Below, in pieces: positions 32,390 to 40,929 of a stretch of 64,000 nt of DNA. Location: positions 62,001 to 126,000 of the forward strand of contig CALUXE010000004.1 of NCBI GenBank assembly GCA_944324675.1. The letters are read 5' to 3'. Within the stretch, counting starts at the first letter, position 1. Each line of letters starts with the position of its first letter. This DNA is from an uncultured Elusimicrobiales bacterium (GTDB taxonomy: Bacteria > Elusimicrobiota > Elusimicrobia > Elusimicrobiales > Elusimicrobiaceae). The position numbers were made by a program, and so were the translations under genes. Under the pieces are notes generated by a model. It had not been told where the DNA came from, made no database searches, and was given only the letters and a program-made list of their open reading frames with translations.

Positions 32390-32544
32390 AGAATTATTAT
32401 AGCCGATAAAACTCGGCCGGGCAAAGCCTAATTATTAGAGCGTGTTTAGGCTTTTTGTTGAGAATTTAAAATAGCCTCTTTCTTATCAGTAAATAAGAGA
32501 GATAATTTGGCAAATGGAATTTAAAGAGAATTAAAGAATAACGC

Positions 32545-32570
32545 AAAAAAGACACTTCTCGCGAAGTGCC
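32545..32570 (-). terminator. Terminator of the tRNA-Pro pair
   Basis: On the minus strand GGCACTTC / GAAGTGTC with a GCGA loop, followed by TTTTTT. It starts 8 bases after the CCA end of tRNA-Pro(CGG). Confidence 0.9.
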
Positions 32571-32577
32571 TGTCAAA

Positions 32578-32653
32578 TGGTCGGGGCGGCGGGATTTGAA
32601 CCCACGACCTCACGGTCCCGAACCGTGCGCGCTACCAGCTGCGCTACGCCCCG
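32578..32653 (-). tRNA. tRNA-Pro, anticodon CGG
   Basis: 76-nt cloverleaf on the minus strand with acceptor CGGGGCG / CGCCCCG, anticodon stem CACGG / CCGTG and loop TTCGGGA, T-arm TTCAAAT. CCA is encoded. The 5' C and the GTAGCGCAG D-arm are typical of bacterial proline tRNAs. Open frames across it are chance. Confidence 0.95.
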
Positions 32654-32681
32654 TTTATCGTCAATAGATGTTTTTTTAAAA

Positions 32682-32756
32682 TGGTCGGGGAGCCGAGAAT
32701 CGAACTCGGGACCTCTCGCACCCCAAGCGAGCGCTATACCACTAAGCCACTCCCCG
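32682..32756 (-). tRNA. tRNA-Pro, anticodon GGG
   Basis: 75-nt cloverleaf on the minus strand: acceptor CGGGGAG / CTCCCCG, discriminator A, encoded CCA, anticodon stem CTCGC / GCGAG with loop TTGGGGT, T-loop TTCGATT. The D-arm (GGCTTAGTGGTATAGC) has only three clear base pairs and lacks the usual bacterial GCGCAG. It lies 28 bases upstream of the other proline tRNA and they probably share a transcript. Confidence 0.93.
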
Positions 32757-32815
32757 ATTTTTAGTATTCCGCCGGCAAAAACGAGTGCTCCTTTTTGCCT
32801 TACTCTTACATTTTA

Positions 32816-33169
32816 TCATTCTTTGATGATTTGTGAAAGGGTTTCTTTTATTTCTTTTAAAAAATTTACGTCTTTAACCGTGTAGGAGTTTTTACTTTCC
32901 TTCGGCCGCGCGCCCAAAGCCATATACTTGCTAAGATGTTTTTTTGCTCCTTCCAGCGTCATTTTATGGCGCTGGGTAAGCTCTTTTATCTTTAATATGG
33001 TGTTTATATCGCTTTTTGTATAACGGCGATGTCGGCTTTCCTTACGGATCGGCCTTATTAAATTAAAAGTCTTTTCCCAATATCTTATGGTATATTCCGG
33101 AATCCCGCAAAGTTTGGATACTTCGCCTATGGTAAAATATTCCTTGTTTTGCAGTTCCTCGATATTCAT
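32816..33169 (-). CDS. MerR-family transcriptional regulator (short)
   Basis: 117 residues. The winged helix-turn-helix spans about 10-80: YFTIGEVSKLCGIPEYTIRYWE is the classic MerR start, then RPIRKESRHRRYTKSDI. A short coiled-coil helix (about 90-117) follows; there is no effector-binding domain or metal-binding cysteine set, so this is the small MerR type rather than a metal or drug sensor. It sits 3 bases after the HU-family gene; an ihfA-merR pairing is common in many bacteria, usually after pheT, which is not seen here. The target is unknown. Confidence 0.88.
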   Translation of the reverse strand: MNIEELQNKEYFTIGEVSKLCGIPEYTIRYWEKTFNLIRPIRKESRHRRYTKSDINTILKIKELTQRHKMTLEGAKKHLSKYMALGARPKESKNSYTVKDVNFLKEIKETLSQIIKE

Positions 33170-33172
33170 ATT

Positions 33173-33433
33173 TTACTTTAAGATATTCTCCGACGCTTTA
33201 AACCTTATGCGCGTCTTGGCGGGAACGGGTATTTCTTTCCCCGTTTTGGGATTTTTTAAACTTATGGGCCTGCTTTCCTTCGTTTTGAAAGTGCCAAAAT
33301 TGGATAAAACCACTTTATCGCCTTTTTTTAAAGCGTCTTTCATTATCTTGATGGTGTTTTCCACCGCCGCTTTGGCCTGTTTCTTATCGAAAAGATGTTT
33401 GGAGAGTTCCTGTATTATGTCTTCCTTATTCAT
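33173..33433 (-). CDS. HU/IHF-family DNA-binding protein
   Basis: 86 residues, slightly shorter than the usual 90. The HU/IHF fold is clear: helical MNKEDIIQELSKHL, the VVLSNFGTFKTKE strand-turn (about 42-55), the flexible arm RPISLKNPKTGKEIPVPA (about 55-72), where HU usually has GRNPxTG, and the final RIRFKASENIL. It bends and wraps DNA as a homodimer or with another subunit. A strong GGAGGAAA ribosome-binding site precedes the ATG. MerR follows 3 bases downstream. IHF versus HU cannot be decided from the sequence. Confidence 0.93.
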   Translation of the reverse strand: MNKEDIIQELSKHLFDKKQAKAAVENTIKIMKDALKKGDKVVLSNFGTFKTKESRPISLKNPKTGKEIPVPAKTRIRFKASENILK

Positions 33434-33463
33434 GTGAGTTTCCTCCCTGTATGTAAAATTTGT

Positions 33464-34450
33464 TTAAAAACCCAACGCGTGTATCAGTACCGACGGTTTT
33501 TCGCCTTTTATTACAATTTTCCAAATAGCCGTTATTACCGGACAATTGAGTTTGTTTTTATGTATTAAATCGTATACGCTTTGCACGGAGTTCGCGCCTT
33601 CCGCTATCGTACCCACCTGCTCTTTGGCTTGTTCCAAGGTTAAGCCTTGGCCCAGTTTTTCGCCTAGCCTTCTGTTCCTCGAGATGGCAGACATACCGGT
33701 CAGCACTGCGTCGCCCAACCCGCACAAGCCGTAAACCGCTTCCGTGGTGCAGCCTTGGCTTAACATTATGGCGTTAAGCTCCTGCATAGCTTGGGTAAGA
33801 AGGGCGGCTTTCGTATTGGCGCCGTCGCCTATGCCGTCAAGCAATCCGCAGCCTATCGCTACGACATTTTTTATCGCGCCGCCGTATTCCGCGCCGCGCC
33901 TGTCAAAAGAAGTTTCCAATATTACGGGCGGAGCGCTTAACTTTTCTTTAAGTTCGCTCATAAGTACGCCGTTATGGCCCGCCAGAATTATTTTTGTCGG
34001 GATATTTTTGGCTACTTCCAAGGCGAAGCTCGGTCCGCTGAAAGCAAAAACATAATCTTTAAGCTGGGGGAGTTCTTCCTCTATAATTTCGCACATCGTT
34101 TTGAAGGTTTTATTCTCCAGTCCTTTAGAGGCGCTTATTACCGGGATAACCCGCCCGTTTAAAATAGGTTTTATTTTGGCGCAGAAAGATCTTATTGCTT
34201 TCGACGATATTACAAATACCAGCATATCGGCGTCTTTTACGGCTTGTTCTTCGCTGCCGGTTAGTGTTATATTATCGTGAAATTTAAAATCGGGTATATG
34301 GGGGTGTCTTCCGCCGCTGTTTTTTATGTTCTCCAACAGTTTTGGGGAATATTCCCACACCGTTACCTTATAGCCGATATTGGCTATATGCTGGGCTATA
34401 ACGCTGCCCCATACGCCCGCGCCTAAAACCGTTATTTTATTTATTTGCAT
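33464..34450 (-). CDS. gpsA: Glycerol-3-phosphate dehydrogenase [NAD(P)+]
   Basis: 328 residues. It reduces dihydroxyacetone phosphate to sn-glycerol-3-phosphate for phospholipid synthesis. Seen: the Rossmann motif ITVLGAGVWGSVIAQHIA at the start, SASKGLE (about 108), FSGPSFALEV (about 137-146), and the GAIKNVVAIGCGLLDGIGDGANTKAALLTQ segment (catalytic lysine in GAIKN, about 189). I start at the ATG at 34450, where homology begins, rather than an ATG nine codons upstream. It begins 14 bases inside the end of plsY. PlsY and GpsA act in successive steps, so the operon is functional. Confidence 0.95.
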   Translation of the reverse strand: MQINKITVLGAGVWGSVIAQHIANIGYKVTVWEYSPKLLENIKNSGGRHPHIPDFKFHDNITLTGSEEQAVKDADMLVFVISSKAIRSFCAKIKPILNGRVIPVISASKGLENKTFKTMCEIIEEELPQLKDYVFAFSGPSFALEVAKNIPTKIILAGHNGVLMSELKEKLSAPPVILETSFDRRGAEYGGAIKNVVAIGCGLLDGIGDGANTKAALLTQAMQELNAIMLSQGCTTEAVYGLCGLGDAVLTGMSAISRNRRLGEKLGQGLTLEQAKEQVGTIAEGANSVQSVYDLIHKNKLNCPVITAIWKIVIKGEKPSVLIHALGF

Positions 34451-35051
34451 TTTTCTTGGCCCCGTCTTCAAAAGCAAGTTCGCTTTTGTTAAGCATACGC
34501 TTAATGTTGGGTATATGTTTGTAGATTACTATTATACCGACTACCGTGCATACTATGCTGTAGCCCAAGGGATAATCCCCTATAAAAAAGCTGGTAAGCG
34601 GCAGTACCACCGCCGCCAATATGGAACCGGGCGAGATTCTGCCCGTCTTCCATACTACTATGACGAAAGAGGCAAAGGCTATTGCCGTTGGTATCGGCAG
34701 CAAAGCGCCGAATACTCCTGCCGAAGTCGCCACGCCTTTGCCGCCGCGGAATTTAAGATATATCGTCCACATATGTCCGCATATCGCCACAAAACCGCAT
34801 ATTAAGGGGATGTATTCGGACGACGGGGCGAAATACTTCGCCATTTCAACCGCGAGCGCGCCTTTAAAAGCGTCGCATAAAAACGTACTTACTCCGGCCC
34901 ATTTCCCTACGGTCCTGTAAACGTTTGCCGCGCCCGGGTTGCCGGATCCGTAATTCCTGATGTCAATCCCTTTAAGTTTTTTTGTTATCAAATAACCGGA
35001 GGGTATGCCACCTATCAAATAGCTTGCAAGCAAGAGTATTAAATTCGTCAT
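34437..35051 (-). CDS. plsY: Glycerol-3-phosphate acyltransferase PlsY
   Basis: 204 residues with five predicted membrane segments. It transfers acyl groups from acyl-phosphate to glycerol-3-phosphate, the first acylation in bacterial phospholipid synthesis. Family motifs: GGIPSGYLITKKLKGIDIRN (about 13-32) with SGNPGAANVYRTVG (about 36-49), and GGKGVATSAGVF (about 102-113). AAGGAT precedes the ATG. Its product substrate is made by gpsA, which overlaps its end. No plsX is visible. Confidence 0.95.
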   Translation of the reverse strand: MTNLILLLASYLIGGIPSGYLITKKLKGIDIRNYGSGNPGAANVYRTVGKWAGVSTFLCDAFKGALAVEMAKYFAPSSEYIPLICGFVAICGHMWTIYLKFRGGKGVATSAGVFGALLPIPTAIAFASFVIVVWKTGRISPGSILAAVVLPLTSFFIGDYPLGYSIVCTVVGIIVIYKHIPNIKRMLNKSELAFEDGAKKNANK

Positions 35052-35226
35052 ATCCTTATTATATTAAATTTTACCTGCTTGCAATATCCTATTTGGACGT
35101 TTGTTTTTACCGCGGGAAATATTTGTCGATGCATGGGGCCTCTTTTTATGTGGAGGCGGACTATTTCGCAGGAAGGAAATAGCGGATTTTATTTGTTTGG
35201 AGGTTTTGTTCGAGTTTGCCAGATTT

Positions 35227-38200
35227 TTACTTTACTTTTAGTTTAAAACCCGCGCTGTGCGCCGTTATTTCCGGCATATACATGCTTTGCAGCTGGGCCG
35301 CGCCGGAAGTAAATGTCCCGCCGTCAGTCGGGCGCATTGTATATTTAAGTTCATAAGTCCCTTTGGGCAGGTTTTGCAGGTAGAAATTTGTTACATTGTC
35401 TTTTAACTCCTCATATCTGCTGAGCTGGCCGTCGTATTTCCACCCCGACAAAAGCGCGTCGGTTTCAAAAGCGGCGGGTTTAGGGTCGCTTAAGACCACA
35501 AAGTCGAAGGCAGATTCACTCTTGACGGTAAGGCGCGCTTCCACCTCGTCGCCTTGCCGAAGTTCGTCGCCTTCCTTTAGTTTGGAAGCCTTGCCCTCCC
35601 TTATCAGATAATAGTCTTTCTGAACCGTTATCAAACCGCCTTGAGAGGCTTGCGTCGGCGCAGAAGTCGTAAACAATGCGCTTATCGTGGCGTAATCGTC
35701 AAAGTCGGCGGTGGGTTTATCCATCGTAAGTACGGCTTTGTTTATCGCCGCTTTAAAGACGTCGGGCGTTATTTCGTCGCCGTATACGCTTATCGTCAAG
35801 GAAGAAGAATCCAAGTCATAAGGTTCCACGGTAATCTTTTTCGTCTTGCCGTTCCATTCGGTGGTAAATATCTTGGTTTGGTCGAGCACATTCCCTTTGA
35901 GCATTATGCCCATAAGCGCATAAACGGCTTTAGCGGCGCTTTGCGGGCTGCCCCAGGCTTGCGCTTTCTCATTGAAGATAAGCCACTTTACAAGGCCGTC
36001 AATTCTTGCGTCTTCTGGCGCGACTTCGTTTAAAGCCTGTATGGCGGCCGCGTGCAGGGTTATACCGTCTTCAAACCACTGCCAAGTGCGCTCTTCCATC
36101 GTCCAGGATATGCCCGTAACGTCTGAGGCGTTTGAAGTGTCAAACAATCTCTCTATTTGCAACTTCGCCTTATCCATGTCGCCCAAGCGTTTGTATACTG
36201 AGGCGGCATAAGCGTAAGAGAGCGGCGTTTGCAAAGGATTTTTCTCGAACTCGGCCATCGCTTTTGAAGCCAAGGCATAGCTTTTTGCGTTCCACTCTTT
36301 CGGGAAAGCCGTCAAAATGTAAGCGGTATATACTCCGATGTTTATGTCCTTGTCGGAATAATTCTTTACCAGGTAGTTTAAGGCTTTTTTGGCTGTTATT
36401 TCGTCTATTTTGACGCCGTGGGCGTAGGCTTGGGCGAAGTCGTTAAGGACGCTTAGCGTTATGAAAGTATTACTCATTGCTCCTTTTACCCAAGGGTAAC
36501 CGCCGTCCGCATTTTGGAATTTGGCCAAGTCTTGTTCCGCTTGCTGTTTTTGTTTTTCTACCAGTTTTGCGTCAAACAGGTCTATAACCGCCTGTTGCTG
36601 ATTGTACCCTTTTGAAAGTAAATACCACGGGCTTTGGGCGACATCATTTAAGAGTAATTCTTCATTTGCGCTCCAAGCGGGTGATACGCTGCTTCTTTGG
36701 GGCAGTTTTGCCGCGGCTTCCTTTAATTGCGGATAATCGTTATAAAGTTTGTTGAATATCGACAATGTAAAGTAAGCGTTTGCCGCGGCGGTAGCCGAAG
36801 TCCTGCTCGCTTTCGTGAGCAAAGGCATAGCGTTGAGTACCGGCATTAACAGTGAGGGGGAAATCGTGATGTGGGCCGCCTCTATTTTTGCGTCTTTGTC
36901 TAGTCCGCCCAAGAATAATTCATTGGAGCCTTTTTTCAATACGACCGTTTTGCTGGAACTTAACTGCTGTTCGCTTGGAAGTAGAGGAACGGTCTTTATT
37001 TCGCCGTCGCTTAAGGCTGCGTTCTTGGCCGAGGCCGAGAACATTACCTCACTGCCTTCCTGCGGGGCTTTAAAGCTCCAGGTAACTAAGTTTTGACCTT
37101 TTGCGCCTATCAATATGTGTTTGGTATCATATTCCAGCGTTTGACAGCTGGCAAGCTCCTTGGAGCAGCTGTGACTTACGGTTAAATTCACCTCGGCCGG
37201 CATAGCTTCGTTGGTGGTATTGCTTACCATAGCCTGAAGCTGTATTTCGTCGCCGTTTCTCAGGAAGCGGGGGGCCTCCAAGTTTATCATAAGGTCTTTT
37301 CTTGTGATAAAGTTGAAATCCGCCTTGCCCGTTTTTACGTCTTTGGTAAACGCCGCGGCAAGTACTTTCCATTCGCCCGCGCTTTGAGGCAATTTGAACG
37401 TAAATTCCGAAAATCCATTCTTCACGTTCAAGTCCGGCAGCCACAAGGCATTTGTCGCGAAGTCCGTTCTAAAACTTACGCTGTCGCTTCCTCCTTGGGC
37501 TTGCTCTGCCTCGGCTACTGTGTCCGCGCTGAAAGCGGCTTCCTCTGCGGATTTAAGGGCGCCGGCGCTTCGCATGGCAGTCATCGCCATTTTTGGCATG
37601 GCGGAATTATACATCAGCGGCATCGGGGCCGGCATTGAATAATCTAAGGACGAATTAAATCCGTTATAGGCGTTGTTTATATCCTTTGAGTAAGGCGGCA
37701 AAACGCTAAAGGAGTGTTCCCGGTAATAGTCCAAGGCTTTATTGTATACAGTTACCAATGCCCTGGCATTTACTTTGGCCTTGTTCTCGTCCAAAACCGT
37801 TAGGCTGATGGTCTTATTGCCGCCCGGCAGAGAAAACTCAGTACCGGAAAGTTCCAAACTGAGTTTGGCGTTTACGTAAGGCACTTTTATCCCCGCGCTG
37901 CCGGAATAGATATTATAATCGTATACGGAGAACCATCTTACCGTAAATCCGCCCTGATAGTCTTTGCTTATCGGCAGCTTTAATACGGCAGGCCCTTTCT
38001 GTGTTAAAGTCTTGGAGGAAACTAAGAAAGAGTCTTTATAAATTTCCACATATTTATTGCTCTGCGCTTTGGGCGAAGCTAAAAGTATATAAGCCGTTTC
38101 GCCCGGATAATAAGTGTCGTTTTCCGGCAGGATAGTATTGTCCGGTAGAGATATGGCGGGCTTATCGATATCGACTACCAAGAAAGGCAAGGTGTCGTTT

Positions 38201-40863
38201 TCCGATACATTGTCCTCACTGCCTTGAGGAGTAAATTCAATAATGTAAAAGCCTTCCTTTAACGGCGGAAGCATATATTGTATCGGATTGCCGTCTTTGA
38301 ATTCGACCTTGTCTATTTTTATGATTTCGCCTTTTTTAATTTGTTTTTCCAACTCGGTCGAGTATTTATCCCATTTTTCCGGGGCTTGCGCTTCAAACAG
38401 TCTTGCGGTCGCGCTTCCTTTCAGAGGCTCGCCGTTTATATTTGTCATTTTTACCGTTATAGGATTCTGCGTAGCGCTGCGCAGGAAGTTTTTGTTTAAT
38501 TCAATATCGAAGAATTTTTCTCTCGCGCTGGCTATGTATGATTTTTCGCTGTGTATCGTATTGCCAGCCTTATCGGTAACGTATACGTTTACGCTGTATC
38601 TAACCGGTATTGCCTGGTTTAAAGTTTTAATGTCGCCGGCCTGTTCGGGCGTAAAGGTTATTTTAAACTCGCCGTTTTTGTCGGTAGTGGTTTCGCCTTC
38701 CTTTATTATTTCGGTGGGGCTGAACGGTTTTGCGGCGCGCCAAAATATCGGGAAGTAATTTTCTTTGGTTACGGTGTAAGATACTTTAGCACCTGCCGTG
38801 TACAGGCCGTAATAATATACGGCGTTGCCCTTTACCTCGAAAGGAGTGCCGAATTTTACGGCCTCTTTATTGTCCAGCAAGTTGACCTCAAAGCTCGGCG
38901 TTTTAAAGGCCTCCACGCTGACATTGGCATAGGCGTAATCGTTTCCTATTCTCGCTTGAATATTATAATTGCCCAGCATGGCGTCTTTGGACAGCTGGTA
39001 AGTATATGAGGCTGATCCCATATCGTCGAGCTTCAAGGTCTTTTCTTCCAAGATATTGTAATTGGGGCCTCTTAAGGATATTTTCACGTTTTTGCCTTCC
39101 GCCAAAAGATAACCCGCGGTGCCCTTAAGTTCGGCCGCGGTTACTTGGACTTTAATTTCTTCGCCCGCTTTGTATATGGCCATACTGGTATTTAAAGCCA
39201 AATAATTTTTTTTGACTTGCGGCTTTTCAAACCATAAGCCATCCAATATCGCGTAATTGCCGTTTTTGCCGGCGAATATTGACAGAGGATTGTATCCTTT
39301 TATGTTTTTGTTTTGGGCAAAGGTTTTTAAACCGTCTTCGCCTGTATATGCCGCCTTGCCGGTATTTGGTTCAAGCTTAACGCCTTGTTTGGGCAAACCC
39401 GTTTTTGCGTCTAAGGCGTAAACATTGTAGAAATTGCCTAAACTGCTTTGCGCCGTAATATTTTTCGTTTTGGCGTAACTTGTGCTTGCAAGGGCTAAAT
39501 CGGTATAGTTAAGGAACAGAAAATCGGAAATATTGGCTTTCTTTTTGGATTTGTTGTAGGAATAGTCTTTATGTTCGCTAAGCGCTATTACGTAAAAGCC
39601 GGCGCTTTCTTTAGGCAGCATAATATTGCTGACATGATCGGCGTATTTTTTATCGTATGACACCGATATGCCAAGCGTCCTCAAGGGTTTGCCGGATATA
39701 AATTCGTTCAAAATGCTTTGTCTGATATAAGCTTTTTCTTTGCCGCTTATCAGGCTTTTTATTTTATCGGGATTGACTTTGAATATGTGGATGTAGAATT
39801 TCTCCAGATTTCTGCTATGGACCTGTAGCTTGTACTCTTGATTGGGCGCCGCGTTGGTTTTATTTTCTCCCAAATATAAGCGCGGGCTGGTAATTTCCTC
39901 TTTAAGGTTTCTGCAGGCGTCGGTAAGGACGTTCAGTTCCAAACTTGTGCAATAATCCAAGGTTTTTACCGCGTCTTCATACATTTCCAAATTGTTCAAG
40001 GCTTGTGCCGCTAAATAGGCGGCTTGGGCTTTGGGTAAAGTTTCCCTGGCCTGGAAGATATATTTCTTTACTCCGTAGGCGTCGGTATAGGTTTTCGTCA
40101 TTCCGGAAATATATTGCATCCAGTCGGCTTTTAAACTGATGGAATCCTCTGCGTCCGGCTGTAGCATTTCTACGCGTTTTAAGCGCCATAATTCGGCGGC
40201 GGCCGCTCGGCCTTTGCCTTTTATCTTATAAGCCTGCTCATAGATTTCTTCCGTGGGTTTGGTTTTATATTGCTCCCAAATGTTCAACATATAGTCAAAC
40301 AAAGTAGGATAGATTGCCGCCGGCGGAATATTGCCGTAAGAGTAATAAGGATTTACGATATATTCTTTGCTCTCATCATATGGCATATCGGCCAGCTTCT
40401 TGCGCATATCCCACATTTTGGAAAGGATTTCTTTCTTTTCGGCCTCTTTCTGCGCCGAAGTGAATTTTGTCGGGTCGGTATCGGTTTCCTGATTTTCCGG
40501 CGCCTCGTAGACATTGTTTTTAAGCAAAGCAAATTTTACAAGGTAATATCTCGCTTTCCACAGATTATCTGTAGGCACTTTATAGGAATATATTTGCCTA
40601 AGAGCGGTATCGTATTTGTTCTGGTAATTATAGGCTATGGCGGTCTTGAGTTCGGCCTCGTATTTAAGGGCCTTGTCCTTGGACTGCAAGAACGGCTTAT
40701 AAGCCTCGACCGCTTTGGAATACAAACGATCTTCAAAGTAGTTGTTGGCTGTTTCAATTCCATTCGTTTCTTCTTGGGCCTGCGCCCTTAAAGAAGGAGC
40801 CGCTGCGAAAACGGCCAAAACCGCCGCTATCAGGGCGGCAAAAAGAATTAGATGTTTTCTCAT
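35227..40863 (-). CDS. Alpha-2-macroglobulin family protein without thioester motif
   Basis: 1,878 residues, the largest gene here. The ATG at 40863 has GGGAG 6 bases upstream; an ATG ten codons earlier is less likely. A signal peptide (MRKHLILFAALIAAVLA..., cleavage near RAQA) lacks a lipobox, so the protein is periplasmic or secreted. It contains an N-terminal helical/TPR-like region (about 40-330), macroglobulin-type beta domains (about 330-1100), and a bait-like region followed by TDFATNALWLPDL (about 1135). Then come the A2M domain, a terpenoid-cyclase-like helical domain (about 1330-1650) and a C-terminal receptor-like domain. Where relatives with a thioester have GCxEQ, this reads LNAMPLLTKASRTSATA (about 1340). 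Trapping would thus be non-covalent, if it traps proteases. Confidence 0.88.
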   Translation of the reverse strand: MRKHLILFAALIAAVLAVFAAAPSLRAQAQEETNGIETANNYFEDRLYSKAVEAYKPFLQSKDKALKYEAELKTAIAYNYQNKYDTALRQIYSYKVPTDNLWKARYYLVKFALLKNNVYEAPENQETDTDPTKFTSAQKEAEKKEILSKMWDMRKKLADMPYDESKEYIVNPYYSYGNIPPAAIYPTLFDYMLNIWEQYKTKPTEEIYEQAYKIKGKGRAAAAELWRLKRVEMLQPDAEDSISLKADWMQYISGMTKTYTDAYGVKKYIFQARETLPKAQAAYLAAQALNNLEMYEDAVKTLDYCTSLELNVLTDACRNLKEEITSPRLYLGENKTNAAPNQEYKLQVHSRNLEKFYIHIFKVNPDKIKSLISGKEKAYIRQSILNEFISGKPLRTLGISVSYDKKYADHVSNIMLPKESAGFYVIALSEHKDYSYNKSKKKANISDFLFLNYTDLALASTSYAKTKNITAQSSLGNFYNVYALDAKTGLPKQGVKLEPNTGKAAYTGEDGLKTFAQNKNIKGYNPLSIFAGKNGNYAILDGLWFEKPQVKKNYLALNTSMAIYKAGEEIKVQVTAAELKGTAGYLLAEGKNVKISLRGPNYNILEEKTLKLDDMGSASYTYQLSKDAMLGNYNIQARIGNDYAYANVSVEAFKTPSFEVNLLDNKEAVKFGTPFEVKGNAVYYYGLYTAGAKVSYTVTKENYFPIFWRAAKPFSPTEIIKEGETTTDKNGEFKITFTPEQAGDIKTLNQAIPVRYSVNVYVTDKAGNTIHSEKSYIASAREKFFDIELNKNFLRSATQNPITVKMTNINGEPLKGSATARLFEAQAPEKWDKYSTELEKQIKKGEIIKIDKVEFKDGNPIQYMLPPLKEGFYIIEFTPQGSEDNVSENDTLPFLVVDIDKPAISLPDNTILPENDTYYPGETAYILLASPKAQSNKYVEIYKDSFLVSSKTLTQKGPAVLKLPISKDYQGGFTVRWFSVYDYNIYSGSAGIKVPYVNAKLSLELSGTEFSLPGGNKTISLTVLDENKAKVNARALVTVYNKALDYYREHSFSVLPPYSKDINNAYNGFNSSLDYSMPAPMPLMYNSAMPKMAMTAMRSAGALKSAEEAAFSADTVAEAEQAQGGSDSVSFRTDFATNALWLPDLNVKNGFSEFTFKLPQSAGEWKVLAAAFTKDVKTGKADFNFITRKDLMINLEAPRFLRNGDEIQLQAMVSNTTNEAMPAEVNLTVSHSCSKELASCQTLEYDTKHILIGAKGQNLVTWSFKAPQEGSEVMFSASAKNAALSDGEIKTVPLLPSEQQLSSSKTVVLKKGSNELFLGGLDKDAKIEAAHITISPSLLMPVLNAMPLLTKASRTSATAAANAYFTLSIFNKLYNDYPQLKEAAAKLPQRSSVSPAWSANEELLLNDVAQSPWYLLSKGYNQQQAVIDLFDAKLVEKQKQQAEQDLAKFQNADGGYPWVKGAMSNTFITLSVLNDFAQAYAHGVKIDEITAKKALNYLVKNYSDKDINIGVYTAYILTAFPKEWNAKSYALASKAMAEFEKNPLQTPLSYAYAASVYKRLGDMDKAKLQIERLFDTSNASDVTGISWTMEERTWQWFEDGITLHAAAIQALNEVAPEDARIDGLVKWLIFNEKAQAWGSPQSAAKAVYALMGIMLKGNVLDQTKIFTTEWNGKTKKITVEPYDLDSSSLTISVYGDEITPDVFKAAINKAVLTMDKPTADFDDYATISALFTTSAPTQASQGGLITVQKDYYLIREGKASKLKEGDELRQGDEVEARLTVKSESAFDFVVLSDPKPAAFETDALLSGWKYDGQLSRYEELKDNVTNFYLQNLPKGTYELKYTMRPTDGGTFTSGAAQLQSMYMPEITAHSAGFKLKVK

Positions 40864-40929
40864 TATATCTCCCATAATTTTAAACGCTGACAAAACACTT
40901 GCAAATTAAATACTTATCGTTTGCGCCTT

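Noticed and set aside
32577-32885. Open frame across the two proline tRNAs
   Set aside because: It runs through two well-formed tRNA genes and their spacer.
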